Position numbers and translations under genes: made by a program
In this document: piece after piece, positions 1-12,420 of the stretch
Layout of the letters: every line of letters begins with the position of its first letter
Position numbering within the stretch: position 1 is the first letter of the stretch
Source of the DNA: Chamaea fasciata
Lineage: Eukaryota > Chordata > Aves > Passeriformes > Sylviidae
NCBI GenBank assembly: GCA_029207755.1
Contig: JARCOQ010000016.1
Location: 1,183,001-1,247,000 of the forward strand
Reading direction: 5' to 3'
Length of the DNA: 64,000 nt
Notes under the pieces: model-generated
The model's database searches: none
What the model saw: the letters and a program-made list of their open reading frames with translations, nothing else
Told to the model about the DNA's origin: nothing

Positions 1-693
1 TTACAGAGTCTAATGTAATTTAAAGGTCAAATATTTTTTTTTAGATAAAGCATCATCCACTTGCAGACCGAAATCCACTCATGGTATCACTAAAAATTTG
101 CAACCAACCAACCAAAGTGAGAATGACACTTCAGGGAATCAAAGAGTCTAAATGGCATCTTAAATGAGCTGTTCCTACATTTCCTCATTCCTTTACAGCT
201 ATCTTGTCTATATTCCTGTGAACTAAGTCTGTAAGATAAAGATGAACTCCACTACTGCCATCCAGACACATTACAAAGAGCAAGAAAAATGCGAGTTCAG
301 CAGCTAATGATCAAATTTGGACAAATGCACATAAGTAAATGGGAGTTTATCCCAGCACCCTTCATTTTGATAATTGTCAACTAAGTAAAACAAAAAATAA
401 ACCCATTACCTTCACTTTTTCCTCAGGACATGAAAAATAAATACATGCATTGCACTGGATTTAATCCTCTAGCTAACATTTATTCAACAAAGATAACTTG
501 AATAATAATCTCATGTCCCAGTGTGCCCTACATATACAGCAAAACTGAACATTACAGAACCCTGAAGTCCCAAATAACAGCCTCTAATATAAAATGTCAA
601 TTGCACCACTGTCCCTTTATCATCATGAAACTAGGAAGCAATTATTCCCTGCAGTTTACAGTCAGCTTGCACTTGGAACATGTAAAACCTTAC
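1..693 (-). other. ZC3H7A intron, left edge of window
   Basis: AT-rich intron downstream of the last visible ZC3H7A exon. I see no further exon, repeat or RNA gene in it. The gene continues beyond position 1. Confidence 0.7.
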
Positions 694-735
694 CTGAGTT
701 GATACATCACTAGAAACTGAATTTGAGGAGGGTGG
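694..735 (-). CDS. ZC3H7A: ZC3H7A exon 7 (short, predicted)
   Basis: A 42-nt exon between TTTGTAG and CAG|GTAAGG that keeps phase 0 and encodes PPSSNSVSSDVSTQ (residues 183-196). Splice sites and phase support it. The sequence does not match the mammalian segment I know at this position, so it may be a rapidly evolving or alternatively used linker exon. Confidence 0.6.
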
Positions 736-3700
736 CTACAAAGAAAAGATACTTTCATTAAATACAAATTTGATATCAATCGAGGGAAAGCTTAACGTAA
801 AATGTTAAAATAAAATCTTACCTTTGCTCTAACATATGCTTTCCTTATTTTTAACCCTAGTTTTTGAGCTAGTTCTTGGGTAAGCTTAATCACACTTTCA
901 TCCTAAAAGACATAAATAAAATTTCAGAATTTACATGGAGTGCCATCAAGCAAAGACATCTGTTTATATCTCAGTCTGTATTCTGCAAGATCCCTGTATG
1001 CAGGATGTCTCAAAATGCAGCTTTATTCTTTCACAGACACAGAACTGAAACCAGATCTGAATATACAGTTACCCTCAAGCAAAAACTATGGTGACAGAAA
1101 ATGGACAGTATCCCCCTTTTCCTTTTATCTAGATTTAAAATAATATAAAGGCTTTCCAAAATCAGAGGAATTCAGAAGTGTTTTGTTGGGGTTTTCTGGT
1201 TTGGGTTTGTTGTTGAGTTTTGTTTGTTTGGGTGCTTTGTTTGTTTTTGTGGGTGGGTGTTTTTTGTTTATTTGAGGAAGGCATTTGCTCTTTAAGGGGG
1301 TGGAGGTTTATTTTGTTGTTTTGCTTTTTTCCTGATTATCATAGGAGCTACTACACGATACTGATGAATATTTAATGAGCACTCTGTATTTTGGGAGGCA
1401 TTGCATCATACAACTAGAATTAAAAATGTCATCATGTCTCCCTCTGTCCTACAGTTATAGCTACCTATTTAAATTATTTTAAGATGTAGTATTCAGATCA
1501 CACCCTACAGCTAGAAAAAGCTATTTATAAACCTTACACAGAGGCCTATTAACCTTAAGCAAAAACATTCAGATCTAGAAGTGCAAAGCGAGGATCCAAA
1601 GTCCAAAGTTGCACATTCAGACGAACTGTTTGTGTCTTCAGAAACAAAACTGAAACCTTCTCTCTGATCAAGAGGCAAACCTATGCCCAACGCTTTGTCT
1701 AGGGTCCCACTGTCGTTTTGATGCAGCAAGGTGAACATGCAGCAAAGTCAGTATTTTATCACCAGTCTATTTGGAGCAAAGCGCGTAAAGATTCCGTCAG
1801 CACGTAAGTTCAAATCAGGAATGCATTTCTGAAGTGAAATCTCCTCATCAGCCTCGCTCAGAGCATTTTAGTGTGCATTATGAAGGGTCCCAGAGAGCCA
1901 CACCGGGTCGGGATGTAACTAAAGCCCTGCGGGACACAAACGGTCACGGAAGGCAGATCCTCGGGAGCAGCACTTCAGTCTACAGATCACCTCGTACCCC
2001 ACGCAGCGCCTGCTAACACAGAGCCCGAGACTGGGGGTGCGCTGCAGGTGACTCACAGCCAGGACAACGCACTGGCAGCAATGCTACTGAACACCTGGAA
2101 GGCGAAAATGCTGTTATCAAAAGAATTAACCTACGCTGCCACTACGGTGGGGTTCTCTCCGTGTCATAGAGAATTTCAGCCAATTAATTCAGTGGTTCTA
2201 GTGCCGATTGCAAACATTCATGGCACTTGACCCCCACTGCATTTCTTCTGCTGAAAGTTAACACAATAAACTGGGCTTAAGGACTGTAACCCCTGCCCTC
2301 AGTCTGCGCTTCCACGAGAAAAAATAACGCTTAGAGGAACAAAAAATATTTTATTGCATTAAAAAACCCCAAACCAGAAGGAACAACCCTGGTCTCAAAA
2401 TAAGCGTATGTTTCAAAGCTTTAAAAACAATCACCAACATACAATTTACCCACCTGTGGTACAGCAAGAGAACACTTTGCTACAGCATCATAAGCCTTCT
2501 TATAGCTTCCCAAGTCATTCAAAGCCTTTGCTTTGCGATAGAGAGCTCTGAAATTGTTTTCATTCAATCTTAATGCTACCTCACAGTCCTCTAGAACTTT
2601 TTCATGCAATCCCTAGGAGAAGAGAAAACAAAAAAAAAAGCCACTAATCAGAACTATTGGCATGGAAATAGTGAAGTTGAACTGTATTAGACAAAGGTAT
2701 TGAATCAAACATTCACCAAGGCCACTGCACAGTGCATCTGGGAGTTTTGCTAAGTCACCAAATTAGGCAACTAAAAACAAGCAGGGCCATCATTATGTAA
2801 AATCCAGTAACAGCCACAAAGAAAATTTAGCTCTTTCACAAGAGCCATCTTGTTCCACAGAGAAAGCAGCCAACTCAGTGCAGCCAGCAGTGGAAATGGA
2901 TAAAAATACTGTTCCATCAAATTCCAAGCCTCGTAATACTCTTTAATGTTAATTGAGGTATTAGCAACTAAAATACCTCAATTATACATGTAAAAAGCTT
3001 TTAAAGAACGTGCCAAAGTGATGACTTGAAACGTGTCAATCCTTAAACTGCCATCAAGAGCTTTTCACTCACTAGACTTTGTGTCTTCACAGCCTGTTTG
3101 CATCCTGTTCTGGAGAAATCCTAGTCTAAACAGAAACTTACCATATTTGAATAACACGCGATCCTGTTCACATGCAGCTTCTCTAAAATATCATCAGAAA
3201 CATGGATTTCTTCTGAATTAGCATAATCAGCTATGTTTATAGCTTCTGTATAGTGGCTCAGTGATGCTCTCCAATCACCTTCTCGATATACATCATTCCC
3301 TTCATGGAAAAGATTTCTAACAAGATCTCGGATAAATAACTGCAACGAAGAAAAGGAAAACTCATCAACAGCAGTTGCTTATCTTCCATACTTCCAGGAA
3401 AACTTTAAATAGAAAACTTCTACTTGTGTGTCAAATGCAAAACTTTTGTCTACGATAGTGTTTTTCTTCTGACATTTTTCCGAGACAATCTCAAAGATGC
3501 ACACGCATACTCCCTATATTCTTTCAGCAAGCAGCAGGCAGAGAAGCTGGCAAAGCAGGAGAACACAGAAACTGCTTTTGCAAAAAGGGCTTTTTAATCA
3601 AAATGTGAATGACTGCATTTTTAACTTATATGTCCTCAAATCCAATGAAAGCACCTACCACTGGAAAAAGAACTAAAATTAAAAAACCTGAAAATACAAG

Positions 3701-5364
3701 CCAAAATTATGCAAAAATCACGACACATACAGGAACCAAGTATGTTCCCAAGGTTTCTGTGACCGAAGTCCTTTTATCTTACTTTTGCTGTGCTACTCTG
3801 AACTTTACTCAGAATAGCACATTGTTTTATTCCATTTATGCCCCAAACTTATCCCCAACACCAGCTCAGAAAGATTTCACCTCAATATGAGTAAATTCAG
3901 GACAAGCAAACAGCTGAATACCTGTATCATAATGTTGGTAGCTGTTCAGTTCCTATACTGAGACTTTTTAAATTACCATTCATGTTATATCCTCACCTGA
4001 ATGATGACCAAAACCAAGATTAACTATAATAATACATGTCCACGTTAAAAACCCTTATGGAAATTAAAGCCATTTCATTACCTCATATTGTTCTTGTGTC
4101 CCTGGATAGGGTAAAGTGGATCTAGAAAAAAAAAAAAAATTAAAAGGTTCACTTATTACACATGCTGCTTAAAAGACAATCACACTGAGGAATGCTGGTT
4201 CTTAGTAAAAGCAGCCTTGCTTCTGCAACAGGCAAATCTCTGAATTTTGCCCACAGCCTGCACCAAATAAGGAAAAGTGCTGTAGATGAGTTTTCATTAG
4301 AAACTGAGCTTTCTTATTACTAATGGCTCACTTTCTTCTGAAGTTACATGGTCAATCTGAACTCCGCTGTTCAAAATGTATGAAGGGTTTGAATGCTTTT
4401 AGGATTTTAGACATCACTGTTCTTTGTTTAAAAGCGATTTCCTTCCTCTACTCCCCTGTGCAGAACCATGTCATTACAGATGAGGAGAACTGCACTCTAG
4501 TAGTAAGTACTATAAAATGACAAATTATCTGTCAAAAACCCACATCAATTTTAATTAAGTCGTACCAATGACACAACAGGAATTTTAAGAGTTCTTTCAT
4601 TTGACATGCAACGGAGATTTTCTGTAGGACAGAAAAGAGGTCTTTACTTCTACATTTTCAGGAAGAAAAGCAGGAATCCTTTCCTTTTGCATACAGGTTA
4701 ATTGAGATTCTGTTTTTAAATAGTTCTTAAATGGTTGGGGGGGGTTGCCATCGGGTTTTTTGTTGGTTGGTTGATTTTTTTGTTATCTAAGAATGCCACA
4801 TATGAGCAGTGAACTAATATGACATTTCAAAATGATTTTAAGTTTAAAAGAATTTGGCATTCACCCAAAAGAAAATTAAATACTCAGAACGATTTCTCAA
4901 TAGCTTAAATTTTAGCTCCAGAGAGTTAAAACATTTAGGTAGTGGTGAGCAAAGCCATCCCTTTCAGTAGCAACCTAGTTTTAGGTGTAAATGTTCTTAA
5001 GGTGGATTATCAGGCTAGTAATATTTTCTACCCACAAAAAAAAAAAAAAAAAAAAAAGATTAAATTCTAATTTTTTCTCAAAGGCAGGAAAGGAATAACC
5101 TCTCACCTTCAATTTGCTCTGTTTAGGAACAAAGAGAAGTGCTGTCTTCTCTTTAAAGCTGCTCCCTGTTTAATATGTTAGTGCTAGCAAATATTCTGAA
5201 GAAAAAGCACTAAAGGCTCTTCCTAGAGCCATCCATCTCAGAAATATTCATACACATGTGAATGAACATACAAGAATAAAAACCACAAAATCATACTCTA
5301 TAAACTGGAGTCCTTTCTTAATGTCCTGTTGTCTAGAGCTTCTCTCTTCCGACACATTGGACAT
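694..5364 (-). CDS. ZC3H7A: ZC3H7A, zinc finger CCCH-type containing 7A (5' coding part, partial)
   Basis: This is the N-terminal third of a TPR and CCCH zinc-finger RNA-binding protein. Six coding exons join in phase (5297-5364, 4082-4121, 3142-3339, 2454-2612, 822-902, 694-735 on the minus strand) to give residues 1-196. The protein starts MSNVSEERSSRQQDIKKGLQ, matching the vertebrate ZC3H7A N-terminus. Residues about 40-160 form a TPR domain: NLFHEGNDVYREGDW (first TPR helix pair), KLHVNRIACYSNM, then ALYRKAKALNDLGSYKKAYD. The CCCH and C2H2 fingers typical of the family lie in later exons beyond the left edge of the window. The family is linked to microRNA loop and mRNA binding; that role is known from homologues, not visible here. 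ZC3H7B is the paralogue; stretches such as KLTQELAQKLG and IRKAYVRA match 7A better. All junctions are GT-AG. Transcription probably starts in the CpG island near 12.3-12.4 kb. Confidence 0.95.
822..902 (-). CDS. ZC3H7A: ZC3H7A exon 6
   Basis: An 81-nt phase-0 exon for residues 156-182 (DESVIKLTQELAQKLGLKIR then KAYVRAK), closely matching the mammalian segment after the TPR array. The acceptor is TTTTAG and the donor is AAG|GTAAGA. Confidence 0.95.
1181..1270. repeat. G/T-rich low-complexity tract
   Basis: Roughly 90 bp of TTTG/GGGTTT-type sequence on the plus strand in a ZC3H7A intron, with several GGG runs. No unit is exact enough to call a microsatellite. Confidence 0.6.
2454..2612 (-). 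CDS. ZC3H7A: ZC3H7A exon 5 (TPR)
   Basis: A 159-nt phase-0 exon for residues 103-155. It starts GLHEKVLEDCEVALRLNENN and ends KCSLAVPQ, and forms the remaining TPR helices. The acceptor is TCCTAG and the donor is CAG|GTGGGT. Confidence 0.96.
3142..3339 (-). CDS. ZC3H7A: ZC3H7A exon 4 (TPR)
   Basis: A 198-nt phase-0 exon for residues 37-102. It carries the first TPR (RNLFHEGNDVYREGDW, then SLSHYTEAINIADYA) and the start of the second (KLHVNRIACYSNM). The acceptor is TTGCAG and the donor is ATG|GTAAGT. Confidence 0.96.
4082..4121 (-). CDS. ZC3H7A: ZC3H7A exon 3
   Basis: A 40-nt exon encoding STLPYPGTQEQYE (residues 24-36), identical in pattern to the mammalian protein. The acceptor is a T-rich tract ending CTAG and the donor is GAG|GTAATG. 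It ends in phase 0. Confidence 0.93.
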
Positions 5365-5400
5365 GTTATCCTGAACATCCACTTTTCGGATATGCCACTC
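5297..5400 (-). CDS. ZC3H7A: ZC3H7A exon 2 with start codon
   Basis: The ATG is at 5364-5362 (minus strand) and coding runs to 5297, giving residues 1-22 plus two bases. It is followed by the donor GTATGA. The 5' limit at 5400 is inferred from a pyrimidine-rich acceptor ending in TTTTTGAG, so 5365-5400 would be 5' UTR. The next exon completes a Glu codon. Confidence 0.88.
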
Positions 5401-8400
5401 CTCAAAAAGGAAGAGAGATAAATGGCTGTTATAATGTGTTTCAGCGTGCATTTGGCCCAGAAGGATCCACTCTCACATCAACACTGAGTCCGCTGTACAA
5501 AGATGATTGTCCACCAAGCTTCAGAGCGCACTGCAGAAACTCCTGACACGGCTGAAGCACCCACCGAGACAGAGGGAGAAGGCCCAGGTCACAACCGACA
5601 CCCCCCACCAGTGCCCAGGTACACAGTATTTCTGCAGAGAACTCTTCTTCCAATATCTAATTTGTCTCTGGTTTCCACTCACTTCCTCCAGAGGATGCAG
5701 AGTCCTGTCCGTGTAACCGCGCCAAGCGACAAGCCCAGCTTTTCAAGGATTGCTGCTAACCCGAGCTCAAGTTCCACACCGTCCCCTTTCAAGAGCTTTA
5801 CACTTCTTTTATTTGCTTGTTAAAGTGGAAACAAACCCAAGACGCTGGTATATTTATTAACAGAAATCAAACTGATGAGAAAGCCACTGCGAAGCCGAGC
5901 TCTGCAGCATCTCATCATCCCCCAAGCGCTAAGGTGAAATCAGGAGCAAACGCTACTGCTTCATTAATATCCACCAGTCAGCCAAGGTGAAAACCTTGGA
6001 CACTTTACCAGGAGCAAAGACTACCTACTTCACCTGAAAAACTGAATTACTTCAGTGTAACTCCACATCAGCAGCTCGACATTTCAATTTGTCCCGGTCA
6101 GTGATTTTCTTTTTAGTTTGTCTTTAATTGACTGGATTTACAAGTGCTCAAGCTGAACAAGCTAAAATGATCTGCATAACCTTCAATATAAGGCTGTTTG
6201 AAGTACGCCAGCACAACTGTGCATGGTTATGCCCAGTTGTGATGTAAGAATATAACTTATTTTTCAAAAAAAAAAAAAAAATCGGTAGGACAAAGTTTTA
6301 TTCTGAAAATACTCAAGTTCAGAAAAAGGCTTTTAGCTGGAGGAAATGGGTACGTCTTGTGAAGAAAACTACTTTCTGTAGGAATTTATAGTAAAAAAAA
6401 TTTGACCTACATGCAGCACATTTCTGTTAGTCCTGAAAGCAAGTTTAAAAAAGCCAGAATTTTGTGCCAGGTTGCCATTTCACATCACCGGCAGACGAAT
6501 GAAAACAAAGTAAAACGAAAAACCAACTAACGCACAGCAAACTCCACAAAGTCCCAAGAACAGAAACAGGCTGCAGAAGATACCCCACTTGCCCTGAATC
6601 ATTTGGAATAAGGAAACAAACGGAAGAATTTCCAGCTCTAATAGTGTTTGCAAACCTTTTCCAAGCCCCTCAAATGAATGCATGACGTCTAGACTACTTC
6701 AAATCATTACGGATCAGTCCCACTGTAAAACATTCCTAAAACGAGCACAAAGAGGAGTAATTTTCTCAACAAATGATTGGCAGCACTCCGAGGTCCCCAT
6801 TTCACCTCACTTCCCACTGTGACCTCGGTAAGAACAAGCTTTATAAAAGCCATGAAAATAAATCCGAGTCTTTAGACAAATATCACGGACGGCTGAGATA
6901 GTTCACTAACAGGAATTTCTCAGCTATTGCTTGCTCGGGTTTATGAACAGCCCTCAGGGATCTGCTCTCCAGAGAGGAACTAACTGTTCTTCATGTCATT
7001 TTACGCATCACCTTTTCTTCCGTAAGTTAATAATACATACTATGCTATGTGATAAAGGTTTTAATTAATACCAGTGTATCCAGGAAGAAATGAAAACATA
7101 AACGCCTAAAGGACGTTTTATTTGGCATCGGAATAGTTTTGATTTACTCACTCATGGATTGGGTCTTAGAATTCAAACAAAGTCTTGTAAGAATAAGAAA
7201 TCCTCACGTTAACCAAAGAAAGTCGGAATATCAGCACTTGTTTTTCCTCAGAAGTAAGCTTTGAGAAACACATTTTAGTCCTGTGAATTAACAGCTGACT
7301 CTTGCCACACAAGAGTCTTGCATATGCCACAATCTGGGCAAATATTAAAATTGCTTTTACTAATTTTAAGATATCCCAGTATTCCACCCCAACTTGCAAA
7401 GACATGAGAAAAGTCCAACACAGTAACACCTGAATTGATTTATCACCTCTAAGATAACGTGAAAGAATGATATCATTGAACTTGAGGATGTGCAGATCCA
7501 ATTTCTCCACAACAATCAAGTTAACAGAGATGTTACAAACTGGCACTGCATATATAAGAATAGCTAGCAAATGAACATATGTGAGTGCTGAAATTTATTA
7601 TTCAAAGCAGTTTTCTAGTTTTTTTCTACTCATTTGCATCCACAAGATATTTAGACAAAGATTATCTCTCCTTAGATTACTTTGACAATCAAATTGCCCC
7701 AACATTTGATGATTTTGCAGAGGATTTAAAATTGTTTCAGACAGCACCTTTAACAGTATGTCTTCCACCCAAATTTTCCTAATATCCTCTGAAGCAACCA
7801 GAAACTCAGGTATATACAAGGCAAATCACAATCATCTCTTGCCTTTTAATGTCATCCATCCACTTTCCAAGAGGAAACCCCCACCTAGGCAGCAACAGCT
7901 CTTCTCCATTTACAGGGACAGAACTGAAAGAAAAATAAACTTATGTGCATAGATACATACATTTAAACAGCCTAAACGTTGCTTTGTTGCTTGAGAAATT
8001 ACAAGAAAAGCAAAGCCTCTACTGCTGTTTTACTCTTCCTGCAGTTCACTGAGAGAAACAACCTAAAGTAAAGAAAAGAATAGTAGGAGAGCTGAAAAAA
8101 GGAAGGCAGACTAAAGTATCACTAACAGCACAGGCAGAACTAACTGCTACATTAAATGCAGTATTTCTACAACTGCTGCCATGAGACCAACACAAGCTCA
8201 GTCTACTAAACGTAGTAAAGAAAAAAAAAAGCTGCCTAGACATTTCAAAGAACAATTTATCCTGTTTCATCCTCATCACAGGCTTAAACTCATCCTGTTT
8301 CCCAGGAGCAGGAGCCAAGTGACAGGAAGGACTCTGCCAGGAGCCAGGGACACCTTGTCTGCCTGATGCTGGTGCGCCCATACACACAGGAGAAGCCAGG

Positions 8401-11400
8401 ACAACAGGTCTGTGCCAGTGCAGGAGGCAGGAACAGCTCCACTGCTCTCTTGGACCAACCCCCTTACTGCTCATTTGCCTTCCTCCCAGCACATGGCAAG
8501 ACAGTTCTCTTCTGCATTCTAGTGCTTCTAAGGCGCTCCAGATAAATTCTACAGGACATTCCCATTATCTAGCAGGTACCGTGGGCCATGTCCAGGCACA
8601 AGGGCTTTGAGGACAATTGCTAAGACTATCTTTGCAAGGCAAATCTCCGGAACACAAGTGAATAAATCCATGCACAATGCCGAAATCGAGTTTTTCTGTA
8701 GAAAGAACACAAGCCTTGGCTACTGTAATAAGGATGTGTGTAAAACACTATGGAAAACTAGAGAGTCGAGCCTTCCCGTTTCTGAGCTGCAGGACCAGAG
8801 TACAGCTATCTACAGTCTGCCAGGCACACAAGTTCCCCCAGTTGAAATGTCAGTCCCACAGGACAGAGAATCGGGAAGGACTGATCCTTTCTTCTCTTGC
8901 ACATTGCTTCTTTAGAGATGAACGGAGAATGCTTTGAAAAGGCAGAACATCATTTGGGAACCAGAAGTACTCCCCCCTGGGAATTAATGACCTTCAGCTG
9001 ACCAAATCATTCTGTTATTGTTTGTTATAGATATTTATGGCTCTGGCTATTCTAAGTACTTTAAGTTAATACTCTCTGCACCTTCAGGCCTAAATGCTGA
9101 AAACAACTGCAAGTCAGGGATCCTTGCTGCATTTCTCTCTCCACAGAACTAAAACTTACAAAGCAAGGAGAGTGTACAGATGTGTTCTTTCAAATTACAG
9201 GAGCATGTCCTCCTGCCATGTATCACCAAGTTCACTCCGAACACATTTACTGGGTTCCAGGAATCTCAAATTAGATCTCTGTACAGTACAAAGCACATCG
9301 AAAATTTTATCATTACTGCAGTGGATAGATCTCTCCCAGCCTCAGTGGTTCAGCTGAATTACCAAATACAATCACACCCTTCTGCACTCTAGCATCAGCC
9401 TTTCCCCCCTCAATTCTGGCAGGAATTAACCCATCATCTATACCACCGTATGTCAAACCATCGGCCAGAATCTGCGAAACCAGAAGCCTGCCTATCAAAC
9501 AACACCACAACCAGTTCACCAGTGCTTCCACACGGGAAAACTGTACTCCAGAGGAGAGACGCTACACCCGAGAATAAAGGGAATACTGCAAAGAGAAGAG
9601 CGAGACTGAAACAGAACAGCAGGAGTGAAGACATGACTAAGAGGCAGGCAACATAAATCCCTCTCACCTACCAGAAGTAAACGCCTATCTCCGCTGCTGC
9701 CTCCTGCACCCACAGCAGCAACAAGCACAGTCCGTTCAGGCATTTAATCCAAAAGCCACCTGTGTGTAACGCCCAGCCCAGGGGCCCAGGAGCGCAGAAC
9801 TGCCTCCACAGAGCCAGGGGAGAAGCGGCACACGTGCAGCTACACCCGAACCGCTTCCTCAAGAGATCCCACCGCACAGACACCTCCACTCCCCCAGGTC
9901 CAACCCAGCCAAGGAGCCAACTGGGCACCAAGCATGTGCCATCCCAGAAACAGCCTTGCCAGAAAGCAGACTTCTCAAAGCCCTTTTATTGCCCATCCCA
10001 ACCACCTGACAGATTAAAAGCATAATGACAGATAATAAACCGCAGAGCAAACTAAAGCGTGCCTTACAGAGATTGTAAACCGCTCGTCAGACTTGGACTG
10101 GCATCAAAACAAGGAAAGGGAAAATAGAAACCTCAGTACAAAATCTGCACAAAACAAAACAAATGTGCTCTGGAAACCTCAGTACAAAATCTGCACAAAA
10201 CAAATGTGCTCTAGAAACCTCAGTACAAAATCTGCACAAAACAAATGTGCTCTAGAAACCTCAGTACAAAATCTGCACAGAACAAATGTGCTCTAGAAAC
10301 CTCAGTACAAAATCTGCACAGAACAAATGTGCTCTAGAAACCTCAGTACAAAATCTGCACAGAACAAATGTGCTCTAGAAACCTCAGTACAAAATCTGCA
10401 CAGAACAAATGTGCTCTAGAAACCTCAGTACAAAATCTGCACAAAACAAATGTGCTCTAGAAACCTCAGTACAAAATCTGCACAGAACAAATGTGCTCTG
10501 GAAACCTCAGTACAAAATCTGCACTAAACAAATGTGCTCTAGAAACCTCAGTACAAAATCTGCACTAAACAAATGTGCTCTAGAAACCTCAGTACAAAAT
10601 CTGCACAAAACAAATGTGCACTAGAAACTTCAGTAAAAAATCTGCACAAAACAAATGTGCTCTAGAAACCTCAGTACAAAATCTGCACAGAACAAATGTG
10701 CTCTGGAAACCTCAGTACAAAATCTGCACAAAACAAATGTGCTCTAGAAACCTCAGTACAAAATCTGCACTAAACAAATGTGCTCTAGAAACCTCAGTAC
10801 AAAATCTGCACAAAACAAATGTGCTCTAGAAACCTCAGTACAAAATCTGCACAGAACAAATGTGCTCTGGAAACCTCAGTACAAAATCTGCACTAAACAA
10901 ATGTGCTCTAGAAACCTCAGTACAAAATCTGCACAAAACAAATGTGCTCTTCAGAGAGCGAAAGCACAGAAGATTTTATGTTCATGTTCACGCATCATTA
11001 AGCTGTGATATGAGACATTTCAAACACGCAAGATGCTGGGGGAGAAACGGGAAACACATTACACAACACATTTCAATAGTTCCGAGTTAACTCCTCTGCT
11101 TCATCTAGTAGCTCTGGTCACAATCACAGAATTCTCTTATGTCAGCTCAAAAAACCACTTAACACAGACGTAACGCAGTTCCACTTTTTATTTCTAAAAA
11201 GCGAACCCGACTGTAGTCAAAACGAAACAAAAGAATAAAAGTAAACAGTAAGCAGTAATTTAAGACCTATTCGTTTCCCACTCTTTACTTACCTTCGGTA
11301 TTTAGTTGCATCTCCTCCCACTTCTTCCCTATCCACAAAATAATAAGACAGTTTTCAAGATTTATTTTCTATTTTCACGGCTTTGCTACATTTTTTTTAA

Positions 11401-12258
11401 TCCATGTAAGAAACAGGAGAGAACAAAGACGCTTTGTGAAGTCATTTAGTCTCCCCACGAAGTTAAGAAGAGTGGCTGGAAGACTTTGCTTTACGGTTCT
11501 CTCAGATATTTCAGTAAAGAACAGATCCAAAAACCTAACTGAAGGAGGAGCATCTTAGCAAGAAATCCAGATTTACCAACAGGATTTGAACCGAGTTAAA
11601 CTCCGCTACTCGATTTTGAGTACCTGCGACAGGTGACTACAATCGACAATACCCGAGTTTCGGTTCTGGGGCCGGTTTGGGGTTTCTTCCCCACTTCCCC
11701 TAAGCCGGTTCTGACTTTCCGTAACAAACCACTTGCAGCGCTGCCTGCCGGGGCTGCCCGGGCACCTTCCCCGGGCCGGAGGACTGGCACAAGTCACCGC
11801 GCACCCGTCAGCGCGGAAAGCCCCCGACCCGGGTCCCGGGGGGGCGCGGGCAGAGCACGGGCCCCGGCCTGGCCGCTGTCAGCGCTCTCCGGGATTTGTT
11901 CCCGTCACGGCGCGACGGGAGCGCTCCCAACCCGCCGGCTGCGCCGCGCCCGCCGCCGCCTTTGTTCGCGCCGAGCGGCTCCGGCAGCCGGGAGAGCGCT
12001 CCGGGGGCCCGGCCCGGCCGCGGCTTCGGCGGCACCGACCGCGGACACCGGCCCCCCGCGGGACGGGCGCGGCGACCCGCGGCTCCACCTCGGCGGGAGC
12101 GGCGGCCCCGCGGGGTGGGAAGGGACGGGCGCGACCGGCTCCCCGCGCCCGGAGCGGAACGGCAACGGGGCCGGCCGCGTCCGGGCGCTCATTCCTCGGG
12201 CGGAGGGTGCGGCGGGGCCACCGGGATGCGGCGTGTCTGTCCCTCCCCCCGCCCGTAC
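5401..12258 (-). other. ZC3H7A first intron (inferred)
   Basis: A 6.9-kb interval between the exon carrying the start codon and a strong minus-strand donor in the CpG island. It contains the 41-bp minisatellite (10,131-10,951) and a GC-richer segment (about 9,450-9,960). I recognise no coding exon. A 134-codon minus-strand frame at 7,166-7,570 resembles no family I know and looks like chance. Confidence 0.6.
10131..10951. repeat. 41-bp minisatellite, 20 tandem units
   Basis: Near-identical tandem units begin at 10,131, 10,177 and then every 41 bp to 10,915. The first unit is 46 bp because of an extra ACAAA. The core is CTCAGTACAAAATCTGCAC, followed by a variable A/G/T position, then AAACAAATGTGCTCT and an A/G position. 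Divergence between units is very low, so the array is young or still homogenising. It lies inside the first intron of ZC3H7A. There are no spacers, so it is not a CRISPR array. Confidence 0.98.
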
Positions 12259-12420
12259 CTGCTGGGAGGCCGCGGGAGCGCAGCGGGAGGCGGGGCCGGC
12301 GGGACGGGCGCGACGGCGGCGACGGCGATAACGACACCGAGAACGGCGGCAGCGCCTCCTCCGCGCCGCCCGCCCTGCGCCGCCGCCCCCGCGCGCCCCC
12401 TGCTGCCGGGAGGCCGCGGG
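12259..12420 (-). other. ZC3H7A: Probable non-coding exon 1 of ZC3H7A
   Basis: On the minus strand CCCAGCAG|GTACGGGCG forms a good donor at 12,259, just downstream of the CCAAT cluster. The 5' limit is approximate. This is inferred from promoter layout; transcript data would be needed to confirm it. Confidence 0.45.

Larger units (their letters stand above)
903..5296 (-). other. ZC3H7A introns between coding exons
   Basis: The introns are 903-2453, 2613-3141, 3340-4081 and 4122-5296. They are mostly AT-rich. Visible content is a G/T-rich low-complexity tract (about 1,181-1,270), a 23-base poly(A) run on the plus strand (5,036-5,058) and a moderately GC-rich stretch at 1,880-2,060. No other exon or RNA gene was recognised. 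Confidence 0.7.

Noticed and set aside
5036..5058. Poly(A) run as the tail of a processed pseudogene
   Set aside because: No recognisable gene sequence precedes it. In the ZC3H7A sense it is only an intronic poly(T) tract.
7166..7570. 134-codon minus-strand open frame
   Set aside because: It lies in an AT-rich intron, has no recognisable domain and no splice or promoter context. The hydrophobic look follows from base composition.
10131..10951. Regularly repeated array resembling a CRISPR locus
   Set aside because: Units are contiguous with no unique spacers, and the context is a vertebrate intron. It is a minisatellite.
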